A stretch of 8,126 nt of DNA from DASYAN01 sp036501345 (GCA_036501345.1 DASYAN010000027.1:1-8126), one strand, 5' to 3'; shown: positions 1 to 7,098, counted from the first letter of the stretch. Translations and numbers: made by a program. Notes: a model not told the origin generated them from the sequence alone.

Positions 1-864
1 GGTCTGTCCATTCTCTTCCGCAGCGTCATCTATGGGATCGGTGTCATCTTGCACGAAAAATTTGATGCTGCCGCCGTCAATATGGCAATCGGCGAGGATC
101 ATGTAACGATTATCTCAGTGGTTGCAGTTATGCTTCAGCGCATGCTTGCGGTACTCGATGGTAGTGAAAGCCAGAAACGTTATCCATCGACTCTGCGCTG
201 TGTCCTGCTGGGTGGAGGACCAGCTCCTCGTTCACTCCTTGAGGATTGCGCTGCACGTGCTATTCCAGTTGTACAAACGTATGGGCTCACCGAAGCCTGT
301 TCACAGGCGGTGACACTTCCACCAACAGATGCTTTGCGCAAACTCGGCTCGGCAGGTCGACCACTCCCGCAGATTCAGCTTCGCATTATCAACGAGTATC
401 GACCCACAGCGACAGGTGAAGCAGGAACGATCTATCTCAAAGGGCCGAGCATCACACCGGGCTATGCCGATCGGCCCCAAGCTACAGCGCAAACCATCCG
501 CGATGGCTGGCTCTGCACGGGCGATATTGGCTATCTCGACGAAGAAGGCTACCTCTACGTCTTGGACCGCCGTCACGACCTGATTATTTCAGGCGGCGAA
601 AATGTCTACCCAGCCGAGATCGAGTCCGTTTTGCTCACTCATCCAACTGTAGCCGAGGCAGGCGTTTGTGGACAGCCAGATCCTCAATGGGGACAAGTCC
701 CCATTGCCTTCGTACGCCTGCACGCTGACTATGATATTGGCCCTGAAGCTCTGCTTGCCCACGCGACAGAGCGTCTGGCTCGCTACAAGATACCCAGAGC
801 CATCTATATTGTTGATCACCTACCACGTAACTCATCTGGTAAACTTCTACGCCGCAATTTTTAA
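1..864 (+). CDS. menE: o-succinylbenzoate--CoA ligase (MenE), 3' part of gene
   Basis: ANL-superfamily adenylating enzyme that activates o-succinylbenzoate with ATP and CoA in cytoplasmic menaquinone synthesis. The reading frame is open from base 1, so the gene starts upstream; the TTG at 49 is an internal Leu codon, not a start. The visible 287 residues are the second half of a protein that is usually close to 480-500. Motifs seen (numbered from base 1): YGLTEACSQ at 94-102, the adenylate-binding motif in the form typical of MenE; GWLCTGDIG at 169-177; the hinge DRRHD at 189-193 followed by SGGENVYPAEIE; and the end SSGKLLRRNF with the catalytic Lys at 281. The phosphate-binding loop lies outside the window. 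A long-chain acyl-CoA ligase is the alternative, but the KLGSAGRPL and SGGENVYPAEIE wording strongly recalls Bacillus MenE. The gene converges on the glycosyltransferase with a gap of 104 bases. Confidence 0.88.
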   Translation, partial: GLSILFRSVIYGIGVILHEKFDAAAVNMAIGEDHVTIISVVAVMLQRMLAVLDGSESQKRYPSTLRCVLLGGGPAPRSLLEDCAARAIPVVQTYGLTEACSQAVTLPPTDALRKLGSAGRPLPQIQLRIINEYRPTATGEAGTIYLKGPSITPGYADRPQATAQTIRDGWLCTGDIGYLDEEGYLYVLDRRHDLIISGGENVYPAEIESVLLTHPTVAEAGVCGQPDPQWGQVPIAFVRLHADYDIGPEALLAHATERLARYKIPRAIYIVDHLPRNSSGKLLRRNF

Positions 865-968
865 GATTTACTTAAAAAAAATACCATTGATCCATAAACT
901 GCAGGGAATATCTAAACAGAGAAAGGCAATAGCGAGCTAGGATGAGGGCAGAGACAGAGGATTAGCTA

Positions 969-2054
969 TTAGCATATGGATTGTAGAAGTTCTATATATT
1001 CTTCAACGCTCTTTTTTAGATTAAAACATTCTCGCGCATAATCAGCACATGCTGAACGATCGATTGTTTCTGTCCGCTTCACAGCAGATGTCATCTCAAT
1101 CAGATTATCTTGTGAGACAACATAGCCGCTAATGCCCTCTGCAATCAGCTCGCATGCCGATCCACGATCATACATAATCACCGGAGTTCCTACAGCCATT
1201 GCCTCAATGATCACGTTGCCAAATGGCTCATCCCATTTCACAGGAAAGAGCAGCGCCTGGGCTTGTCCCAGCCCTCGAAACAGGGTCTGCTGATCAACTA
1301 ATCCATGATAGGTAACATTTGGATGCGCTTGAAGAAGTGGTTGAATACATCCTTCAAAGTACAAAGTATTATATAGCTCAGGCGCACCATAAATAGACAA
1401 ATTTTTCCCTAGGTAACTAGCAACCTCAATAGCATCCTCTACCCCTTTATTCGGATCTATCTCCCCAACAAAGGCAAGTCCCCCATCATGAGAAAGGCTG
1501 CGAGGAACAGCGTCAAAATCTAGTCCATTGTAAATGACCCGGCTCACCGGGTAGTATGGCAGCCAGAGTTGGGCCTGAGCATGTGAAAGTGCGACAATCT
1601 GAAGCGCAATGTCTTCGGCCATGCAAAGACGGAGCGTCTCGGTCATCGATGGAAGTATCGGGGGCAGATGGAGCGTATGAAGCATCGGAATACTTACAAG
1701 ACCTGAAAGAAAAAAAGGCACCCCCGAGAAAGAGTTATTGTGGAGCACATTGATAGAGGGATCTTTCAACGCGTCTTCAATAGCCTGATACATAATTTTG
1801 TCTTCATAAGATCGTACAGTTTGTATTTCTTCTTCACTCATCTCATCAGGTTCACGAGGATAGGCAAGAGCAGTGGCAGAAGCACCACAGGTTCTTATTT
1901 CTACCCCTGGTATTACCGACCCCTCACAAGCATAGCAGACCACATCCACCTTCTGACTCAGACCACTTGCCAAACGGTGAAGAGAAGCTTCTATTCCACC
2001 GACAAAAGGTTCTACTATTGGATGAATAAATGGAGAGAGAATAGCAACTTTCAT
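969..2054 (-). CDS. GT4-type glycosyltransferase
   Basis: A complete 361-residue cytoplasmic GT-B fold glycosyltransferase, presumably transferring a sugar from a nucleotide sugar to an envelope polysaccharide or glycolipid; donor and acceptor cannot be read from sequence. The N-terminal domain opens with MKVAILSPF and the glycine pair VGGIE at 18-22, usual for GT4 enzymes. The C-terminal domain starts near VIYNGLD (173-179) and FVGEIDPNKG (195-204). The donor-site EX7E signature is EPFGNVIIE, with E276 and E284, followed by AMAVGTPVI. The ATG is well supported by AGGAGGA at 2061-2067, six bases upstream. No sugar-biosynthesis or polymer genes flank it, so its pathway is unknown. The acylase gene lies upstream on the same strand, but a terminator separates the two, so this is probably its own unit. 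Its leader can pair with the ribosome site (see the separate entry). Confidence 0.9.
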   Translation of the reverse strand: MKVAILSPFIHPIVEPFVGGIEASLHRLASGLSQKVDVVCYACEGSVIPGVEIRTCGASATALAYPREPDEMSEEEIQTVRSYEDKIMYQAIEDALKDPSINVLHNNSFSGVPFFLSGLVSIPMLHTLHLPPILPSMTETLRLCMAEDIALQIVALSHAQAQLWLPYYPVSRVIYNGLDFDAVPRSLSHDGGLAFVGEIDPNKGVEDAIEVASYLGKNLSIYGAPELYNTLYFEGCIQPLLQAHPNVTYHGLVDQQTLFRGLGQAQALLFPVKWDEPFGNVIIEAMAVGTPVIMYDRGSACELIAEGISGYVVSQDNLIEMTSAVKRTETIDRSACADYARECFNLKKSVEEYIELLQSIC

Positions 2055-2060
2055 TGACTT

Positions 2061-2137
2061 TCCTCCTAGATAGAACTTGAATAACTCTGTTCCTTAATAT
2101 TCAGGATAGTCAGTACAGAAGCCATTGCCTAGGAGGA
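2061..2137 (-). promoter_or_regulatory. Glycosyltransferase mRNA leader with possible SD-sequestering helix
   Basis: On the minus-strand transcript, TCCTCCTAG (bases 2137-2129) is a perfect 9-base complement of CTAGGAGGA (2069-2061), which contains the Shine-Dalgarno of the glycosyltransferase. Nested between them, TGAATA (2103-2098 on the minus strand) can pair with TATTCA (2083-2078). Together they would form a folded leader that hides the ribosome site. The pairing is seen directly; a regulatory role is inference. If the promoter lies inside this span the upstream arm would not be transcribed, and I could not place a convincing promoter. Confidence 0.35.
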
Positions 2138-2184
2138 GAGAGGGACAATTTGGCAGTTCGCTTCAGTCTAATACCAGAGTTCTC

Positions 2185-2227
2185 AAAAATATAACGAGGC
2201 TTGTTACATATCTGCAAGCCTCGTTAT
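2185..2227 (-). terminator. Rho-independent terminator downstream of the acylase gene
   Basis: A perfect 13-base-pair inverted repeat, ATAACGAGGCTTG at 2191-2203 and its complement at 2215-2227, has an 11-base loop. Read on the minus strand it is followed by ATTTTTGAGA (the T-run is 2189-2185). It lies about 107 bases past the acylase stop. There is no T-run on the plus-strand side, so it works in one direction. It separates the acylase from the glycosyltransferase. Confidence 0.85.
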
Positions 2228-2232
2228 CATGT

Positions 2233-2261
2233 AGTATAGAGCCTGTGACCCACTCTATACT
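2233..2261 (-). repeat. Second hairpin in the acylase 3' untranslated region
   Basis: AGTATAGAG at 2233-2241 pairs perfectly with CTCTATACT at 2253-2261 around an 11-base loop. It lies just before the terminator on the minus strand. A 10-base perfect palindrome CAGTATACTG follows at 2273-2282. The hairpin may protect the 3' end of the mRNA or be a protein site; no T-run follows it, so it is not a terminator by itself. Confidence 0.5.
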
Positions 2262-2333
2262 TCACATGGGTACAGTATACTGCGAGATTATCAAGAAAAT
2301 ATTACGGTTTTGTAAAACTTTTTCTTAAACTTT

Positions 2334-4796
2334 TTAAGGTCGTTTTGGTAGAAGGTGCAGCGTGCCTTCCGCTGCGGCCTCGATGGCCTCACGTTTGAAA
2401 AGCTGAGGATGGTACTGTGTTTCCCGCCACAGTTGGATAAAGTCATCATAGTGTTTGCTAGCGGGGTGGCCTGATTGTCCCGGAACGTGTATTGAGAGTG
2501 AATTATTGAGATTGCCAAGATCGACAATCTGGCGATAGGATGGGATAGCAACAACCTCCTCTGGATTAGCAGGTGATGCGTTGCCCATATTGATTGTCTC
2601 GCTGTCACCACCGAACGGAAACGGACCTCGGTTGAAAGAACTTTCCAGTGCTTTAACTGCACCTAATGGATGACGAAAGGTCATCTTATGGATAAGACCA
2701 TATTGCCAAAGTAGGATATTACTACTCAGGTGTTCTCGTAACTCCTCAATTGTGGCATCAAAAGCACGCTCCAAGGCAGTATTCCACGAGGTCGGCCCAT
2801 TGGTAATTACCGAGTCCGCAAACCAGTTGTCGTCACGTTCCTTAATCAGACGAATGAGCAGAGGAATGCTGCGGTTTGCGTAACCGTTTAGATTTGCCAG
2901 AATATAGGCACCAATTCCCAGGTAGCTCTCGACAAGTGAACTATCATCGCCAAGCACTGTCTCGAAGACAATATGGGTTAGTTTGCGTAAAAACGTACTG
3001 TAAATAGTTGCACCAATACTGTCGGGACCAAGAACATAGTCCCAGGTCTGCAAAATCTCTTGAGCCGCCCTTTTCAGGGGCGTATTAGCCTCCAGTTCCA
3101 ATATGGAGGGAACGATCTCGGTTGCAGGGATTGAATACTGGTCAGCCTGGATGGTTGCCATATCAGAGAGGGTCAATTTGCCTTTGCTGGTCAATAGATC
3201 ACGGATGCGCTGAGCTCGGTAGCCATTGAGCCACTCATGAGTAATATAGTAGGGATAGGCATCATCCACTACACGATTGTTCGCGGTGACGATGAAGTGC
3301 TGCTCAGGATTGTAGGTCTGAGGCAGTTCATCAAACGGAATAAAACCCGTCCATTCATATTCACCAGTCCAACCAGGTGAGGGAAGGATGGCCTGTCCAC
3401 GTGCGCGAATGGGAATAGCCCCAGCCATCACATAACCAATATTTCCCTTGCAATCGGCATAGACAAAATTTTGTGGGGGAACATCCCAATTGCGTAAAGC
3501 ATCGCGGAACTGATCCCAGTTAGTAGCATAATTGAGGTCATGAACCGCCGAGACAAGCTTGAATCTTTCGATTGCTGGCCAGCGCAGTGCCATGGGAGGT
3601 TCTGGGACAGTGGCAGTATTTTCATTTGTTGATGACTCAGAAGTGCTATCAGGTTGCGTAGCTGTGATAATTGGGCCATGCCGTGTGACACGCACTTCCT
3701 CAATAACAGGAGTATCCCAGCCTTTGACTTTGATTTCTTCATGGATGACTTGAGCCTCTTCCCACTGGCCCATAAATTCGTATTGGCTTGGATCATCGGG
3801 ATTGAATTTCTCGATATAAAGGTCCTCGATATCGGAGACAGCGTTGGTAACACCCCAGGAGATATACTGGTTATGCCCAATGATGATACCCGGTGAGCCA
3901 GGAAAACTAGCGCCAGTGACATCGAGATCTCCCGCCACTAGATGACATTCGTACCAGATGGAAGGTGCTGCCTGGCCCAGATGAGGATCATTACACAGCA
4001 TAGCGGCACCAGTCTCAGTCATCGTCCCATCAACGGCCCAGTTATTACTACCTCCCAGCATGCCAAAGCCGCTCAGTTCTTGGATCAACTTGTATTGTTC
4101 TAGCAAATCCGCATTGACTCCGCTATATTCAACTCCAGGAGGGATGATCAGTGGATGGTGAGGATCATAGCCAGCTTCTAATTTAACGGCTCGCTCTACA
4201 CCCATTTTGGCAACCAGACGTGCTCGGATCAGCTCTGTTTCCCAGTTCCCGCTTAAACTCCACCCCTGTAGCCTGCCCCACTGGATCGTATGAGCGGGCT
4301 TCCAGGGCTCGGGTGTGATGCCCAGCAACGTAAATTCGACAGGCATTTGGCGCGAATTGACATTGATGAACGTGTTAACACCGCTGCTATAGGCCTCGAG
4401 TATACGCCGATCCTGATCTGGAAGCTCTTTTGCATGTTCCGCTGCGATACGATGCAGGCCCAGGCGACGACAGAAGCGGTCAGTTTCAAGCGCAATGGGA
4501 CCAAATATTTCGGAGAGCTGCCCAGATCCGATACGACGGTTCAGTTCCATCTGCCAGAGACGCTCTTGAGCATGCATATAGCCCTGTGCGAAATAGAGAT
4601 CATCTTCATTATTGGCATAAATATGGGGCACACCATAGCGATCAGTGATAATTTCAATGGGCTCATGCACGCCATCGAGGTGTAATGTACCACTTTTCTG
4701 GGGCACAGGACGTCGCGTAAGTAAAGAGTAAGTACCGCCCACAAAGCCTGAGAGGCTTGCTGCTGTGAGAAACGTTTTTTTCCACCATGACGCCAT
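2334..4796 (-). CDS. Penicillin acylase (S45) family N-terminal nucleophile amidohydrolase
   Basis: An 820-residue precursor of the penicillin amidase family, which cleaves itself into alpha and beta chains and hydrolyses amide bonds of acylated substrates such as beta-lactams or acyl-homoserine lactones. Residues 7-26 are a hydrophobic stretch after MASWWKK, suggesting export or a membrane anchor; no lipobox is seen. The self-cleavage site is GG/SNNW, giving Ser250 as the beta-chain nucleophile. Beta position 23 is His (NDPHLG, H272), as in cephalosporin and acyl-homoserine-lactone acylases, not Gln as in E. coli penicillin G acylase. The TANNR motif at 504-508 carries the likely oxyanion Asn. 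A Ser/Thr/Glu-rich low-complexity stretch lies at about 378-400. AGAAGG at 4805-4810 sits eight bases before the ATG. A near-consensus promoter and a terminator bracket it as a one-gene unit. The natural substrate cannot be read from sequence. Confidence 0.93.
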   Translation of the reverse strand: MASWWKKTFLTAASLSGFVGGTYSLLTRRPVPQKSGTLHLDGVHEPIEIITDRYGVPHIYANNEDDLYFAQGYMHAQERLWQMELNRRIGSGQLSEIFGPIALETDRFCRRLGLHRIAAEHAKELPDQDRRILEAYSSGVNTFINVNSRQMPVEFTLLGITPEPWKPAHTIQWGRLQGWSLSGNWETELIRARLVAKMGVERAVKLEAGYDPHHPLIIPPGVEYSGVNADLLEQYKLIQELSGFGMLGGSNNWAVDGTMTETGAAMLCNDPHLGQAAPSIWYECHLVAGDLDVTGASFPGSPGIIIGHNQYISWGVTNAVSDIEDLYIEKFNPDDPSQYEFMGQWEEAQVIHEEIKVKGWDTPVIEEVRVTRHGPIITATQPDSTSESSTNENTATVPEPPMALRWPAIERFKLVSAVHDLNYATNWDQFRDALRNWDVPPQNFVYADCKGNIGYVMAGAIPIRARGQAILPSPGWTGEYEWTGFIPFDELPQTYNPEQHFIVTANNRVVDDAYPYYITHEWLNGYRAQRIRDLLTSKGKLTLSDMATIQADQYSIPATEIVPSILELEANTPLKRAAQEILQTWDYVLGPDSIGATIYSTFLRKLTHIVFETVLGDDSSLVESYLGIGAYILANLNGYANRSIPLLIRLIKERDDNWFADSVITNGPTSWNTALERAFDATIEELREHLSSNILLWQYGLIHKMTFRHPLGAVKALESSFNRGPFPFGGDSETINMGNASPANPEEVVAIPSYRQIVDLGNLNNSLSIHVPGQSGHPASKHYDDFIQLWRETQYHPQLFKREAIEAAAEGTLHLLPKRP

Positions 4797-4894
4797 AAGT
4801 TAAACCTTCTTTCAGCGAAACACTCTTAGATGACCGATCTACTCCGTGTTTTCCTCTTCCATGATGGCCTCCTGCCGCCACATCCCCCTTATTG

Positions 4895-4924
4895 ATCATA
4901 CTCTAGACAAGCATGTTTTGTCAA
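4895..4924 (-). promoter_or_regulatory. Sigma-70-type promoter of the acylase gene
   Basis: On the minus strand a perfect -35 TTGACA (4924-4919), an 18-base spacer and the -10 TATGAT (4900-4895, five of six matches) are seen. Transcription would start near 4888, giving a leader of about 90 bases before the acylase ATG. Confidence 0.75.
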
Positions 4925-4946
4925 GGAATACTCCTGTATAACAGGA
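4906..4946. promoter_or_regulatory. Two operator-like dyads at the acylase promoter
   Basis: TCCTGT-ATA-ACAGGA (4932-4946, six-base arms) lies seven bases upstream of the -35 box, where activators often bind. GACAA-N7-TTGTC (4906-4922) overlaps the -35 box and spacer, where a repressor would block polymerase. The dyads are seen directly; regulator identity and function are unknown. Confidence 0.4.
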
Positions 4947-5020
4947 TTTCTGACATTTAGATTTTTATCATCAAAAGGTATATTAAGTTTCTTATCAGGC
5001 AGAAAAGCAAAAACAGTATG

Positions 5021-6445
5021 TCACACTAGCTCCGTCCCTTTCGCCGTATCACGAACCTCAAAGCCCAGAGCCTTCAACTCTTCACGGATACGATCCGACT
5101 CTTTCCAGTTGCGACTAGTACGGGCGGCATCGCGCAGGTGTACTAACTCGCGAATGTCATCGCTCAGCTCACGAGGTGTCCTGGGCACAACAGTATCCAG
5201 ACGCAGACCGAGCACACGGTCAAAATCCAGGATCAGGCGACGACGCTCTGCTGGATCAATTTTACCAGTACGGGCTGCTTCACGCGTGATGCTCAGCGCA
5301 ATGGGTAGGTCCATGTCGTTATTAATCGCCTCGTGGAATGCCTCTCGCATACGCTCTGCCTCTACTGACCAGACTCCTGTTCCTTCGCTCACTGGCAGTT
5401 CTGCAAGATTTGAACGCAGGTTATTCAACGCGTTTTGGGCTGCGTTGATAGAGTCATCGGTAAAATTGAGCTTTGAACGATAGTGCGCCGTCAACAGCAG
5501 GTAGCGATAAGCCATTGGTTCGATGCCACGTTCCTTGAGCGCACTCAGCAGCAGAACATTGCCAACCGAGCGAGACATTTTGCTACTGCCAAAGTCCAGA
5601 AATTCGTTGTGAACCCAGAATTGGACCGGTGATTTACCAAACGTGCCCTGGCTTTGCGCGATCTCGTCTTCATGGTGTGGGAAGACCAGATCAATGCCGC
5701 CAGTATGAATATCGAATTGCTCGCCTAGATACTTGGTCGCCATAGCGGAGCACTCAATATGCCAGCCAGGGAAACCGATACCCCAGGGACTCGACCAGTT
5801 CATCTGCCGCGTTGGATCACCATACTTCCAGAGAGCGAAATCTTCCGCCGCCTGCTTATCATCAGCCAGTTCCATCTGAGCACGCCCATGCCCTCCAGCT
5901 CGCAGATTGTCCAGAGTGTTACCCGAAAGCGCCCCGTAGCTATCGAAGCGGCTCACGTCGTAGTAGACATTCCCGTTAGTGACATAGGCCAGACCATGCT
6001 CGACAAGTTTTTCGATCATAGCTAGCATCTCTGGAATATGGTCAGTGGCCTTGGGCATCTGATGTGGAGGCAAGATGTTCATTTCTGCCACATCGCGTAG
6101 GTACTGCTCAGTATAGGATGCAGCGATCTCGTATGCTGAACGCCCAGTCGTGCGAGCTTCATGTTCGATCTTATCTTGGCCACTGCGAACATCATCGCCT
6201 TCGTGGAGATGTCCAACATCGGTAATATTACGAACGAGATAGACATCGTAGCCATTATATTCCAGGATGCGACGCAGCCAGTCTGTAGTGGTGAAAGAGC
6301 GCAGGTTCCCGATATGAATATCTTTGTAAACAGTGGGACCACAGTTATAGATACCAACTCTGGACGGGTTGAGCGGCTTGAACAGATCTTTTTTTCTAGT
6401 CAGCGTATTGTACAGGTAAATTGATTTTGTTGCGATGGTTGACAT
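5021..6445 (-). CDS. cysS: Cysteinyl-tRNA synthetase
   Basis: A class I aminoacyl-tRNA synthetase that charges tRNA-Cys with cysteine in the cytoplasm. It is complete at 474 residues, close to the 461 of E. coli. Order of features: YNCGPTVYKDIHIGN with the zinc ligand Cys35 and the HIGH-type motif HIGN at 44-47; the catalytic-core ligands Cys232 (in GWHIECSAM), His257 and Glu261 (FPHHEDEIAQS); the KMSKS-type loop KMSRS at 289-293; then the helical domain and a C-terminal tRNA-binding tail. All four zinc ligands are present, so it should be active. The ATG at 6443-6445 is preceded by AGGAG at 6456-6460 with ten bases between. It is transcribed toward the acylase, which has its own promoter 224 bases on, and divergently from nuoA. 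No convincing promoter was placed in its leader. A MshC-type ligase is unlikely given the standard length and tail. Confidence 0.97.
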   Translation of the reverse strand: MSTIATKSIYLYNTLTRKKDLFKPLNPSRVGIYNCGPTVYKDIHIGNLRSFTTTDWLRRILEYNGYDVYLVRNITDVGHLHEGDDVRSGQDKIEHEARTTGRSAYEIAASYTEQYLRDVAEMNILPPHQMPKATDHIPEMLAMIEKLVEHGLAYVTNGNVYYDVSRFDSYGALSGNTLDNLRAGGHGRAQMELADDKQAAEDFALWKYGDPTRQMNWSSPWGIGFPGWHIECSAMATKYLGEQFDIHTGGIDLVFPHHEDEIAQSQGTFGKSPVQFWVHNEFLDFGSSKMSRSVGNVLLLSALKERGIEPMAYRYLLLTAHYRSKLNFTDDSINAAQNALNNLRSNLAELPVSEGTGVWSVEAERMREAFHEAINNDMDLPIALSITREAARTGKIDPAERRRLILDFDRVLGLRLDTVVPRTPRELSDDIRELVHLRDAARTSRNWKESDRIREELKALGFEVRDTAKGTELV

Positions 6446-6467
6446 GAGCTTATATCTCCTCTAATCG

Positions 6468-6645
6468 GGTAATGTCAGGATTACCAGTGCATTTTTCACG
6501 GAAATGAAGGCTCGTAGCTCAGGCAGGAGACGTGCTGGGGATGTAAAACTATACATATCCTTGTTGAGGAGCACGTTGAAATTTACGTCCATAGAGTGCT
6601 GAATTATCATGTGCTACGTGTCTTGCCTCTATGAACGTAAAGACA
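6468..6645 (-). promoter_or_regulatory. Hairpin-rich leader of cysS
   Basis: Three inverted repeats precede cysS. GGTAAT/ATTACC is at 6468-6473/6480-6485, just upstream of the Shine-Dalgarno. ACGTGCT/AGCACGT is at 6530-6536/6570-6576 and encloses a smaller ATGTA/TACAT hairpin. A 15-base repeat with one mismatch joins 6582-6596 to 6627-6641. TGTCTT/AAGACA (6619-6624/6640-6645) competes with the last one, so two exclusive folds exist. No canonical T-box sequence (AGGGTGG...) is seen. A control role is inference. Confidence 0.35.
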
Positions 6646-6720
6646 GGTACAATGATGCTTTCTGTGAGGTCTGTAGTTCACTATGCTCTCCGACATTTCA
6701 TAAGTCGTCCTTCTGGAGAC

Positions 6721-6850
6721 CCATTCCCTTGAGGGATTGGGAGGAAAGAAACAGCCCGCAGGCTGAATCTGTTCGGTAGCAGCCCCCTTATGGGGAAGAA
6801 TCAGAAATGTGGTCTGACTCTTAGTGTGGCCCTTAAAAGAAAGGAGCCCG
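6721..6850 (+). ncRNA. Candidate omega RNA (HEARO-like) of a decayed IscB element
   Basis: This 130-base stretch has no reading frame of note but holds consecutive short hairpins. CCATTCCC/GGGATTGG (6721-6740) has one mismatch and a TTGA loop. CAGCC-CGCA-GGCTG is at 6752-6765. CCCC-TTAT-GGGG is at 6784-6795 and is followed by AAGAATCAGAAAT. TCAGA/TCTGA is at 6801-6817. GGCCCTT/AAGG(A)GCC is at 6828-6848. GTGTGG (6824-6829) can alternatively pair with CCACAC (6854-6859). It lies directly upstream of an apparent IscB remnant on the plus strand, which is where IscB omega RNA is known to sit. The hairpins are seen; the family assignment rests on position and general likeness, and the strand follows from the remnant. 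True ends are uncertain. Another structured RNA or an IS200/IS605-derived end remains possible. Confidence 0.4.
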
Positions 6851-6865
6851 TGTCCACACACACGT

Positions 6866-7073
6866 ATGGTACTCTTCGCCAATGTTCAAAAAGCTTGTTC
6901 AGCCTGCAACACCGTCCCTACTCAACCAGGACTTTTAATCACAGACGACAGAGCCTCAAACTAGAGTAGGCATTCAAGGGTGTCGTGACTTTCTGAACGG
7001 AGCCGATTGCTCGGCCAAGGCTAGTCAGGTGAAACTTGTCACAGCCTGCTCTAAAACGAGCAACAGTACGCAA
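6866..7073 (+). pseudogene. iscB: Degraded N-terminal fragment of an IscB-like RNA-guided nuclease
   Basis: From the ATG at 6866, three collinear blocks in different frames resemble the start of IscB (RRXRR/PLMP domain, then RuvC-I). Block 1, one frame: MVLFANVQKACSAC, then LLITDDRAS, with QPATPS in the next frame; this parallels the family pattern K-P-L-x-P-C...ARxLLxxGrAs. Block 2, bases 6970-6987: AFKGVV, parallel to PFTIxL. Block 3, from 6984: RDFLNGADCSAKASQVKL, then VTACSKTS, parallel to VKLDPGSKTTG. The catalytic Asp motif DPG is destroyed (VTAC). At least two frame changes and an in-frame TAG at 6962-6964 make it non-coding. The HNH and later RuvC parts of a normal 400-500-residue IscB are absent. 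I matched it from memory of the family, without alignment, so chance likeness is possible. Confidence 0.45.
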
Positions 7074-7074
7074 G

Positions 7075-7098
7075 CTCATCCCCTAAAAGGGGATTGAG
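7075..7098. repeat. Strong hairpin, possible right-end structure of the IscB element
   Basis: CTCATCCCC (7075-7083) pairs with GGGGA-T-TGAG (7089-7098) around the loop TAAAA, with one bulged T at 7094. A further hairpin, TGCTC-TAAAAC-GAGCA, lies at 7047-7062. No T-run follows on either strand, so it is not a usual terminator. IS200/IS605-type elements carry such bulged hairpins near their ends, which fits the remnant beside it, but the element boundary cannot be fixed. Confidence 0.35.

Noticed and set aside
49..51. TTG at 49 as the start of the menE frame
   Set aside because: The frame is open through base 1 and the preceding codons (GLSILFRSVIYG) fit the MenE family, so the TTG is an internal Leu.
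855..885. A/T-only inverted repeat after the menE stop (TTTTTAA/TTAAAAA)
   Set aside because: The stem has no GC pairs and would be too weak for a confident terminator call. The 104-base convergent spacer otherwise shows nothing clear.
4663..4899. Minus-strand 78-codon frame overlapping the acylase start
   Set aside because: It lies in another frame over the acylase coding start and promoter region and has no family likeness.
6446..6700. T-box riboswitch upstream of cysS
   Set aside because: The conserved AGGGTGG antiterminator sequence is absent on the minus strand, and no terminator with a T-run precedes cysS.
6609..6780. 57-codon plus-strand frame starting MCYVSCLYERK
   Set aside because: There is no Shine-Dalgarno and no known motif, and it overlaps the cysS leader repeat and the hairpin row.
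6844..6874. Resemblance of GAGCCCGTGT...ACACG...GGTACTC to group II intron domain V
   Set aside because: The stem is short, has no GNRA loop, and no other intron domain or reverse transcriptase is nearby.
6607..6882. 91-codon minus-strand open frame upstream of cysS
   Set aside because: It has no ribosome site or recognisable domain, and it runs antisense through the hairpin row and the start of the IscB-like remnant. It looks like a chance open frame.
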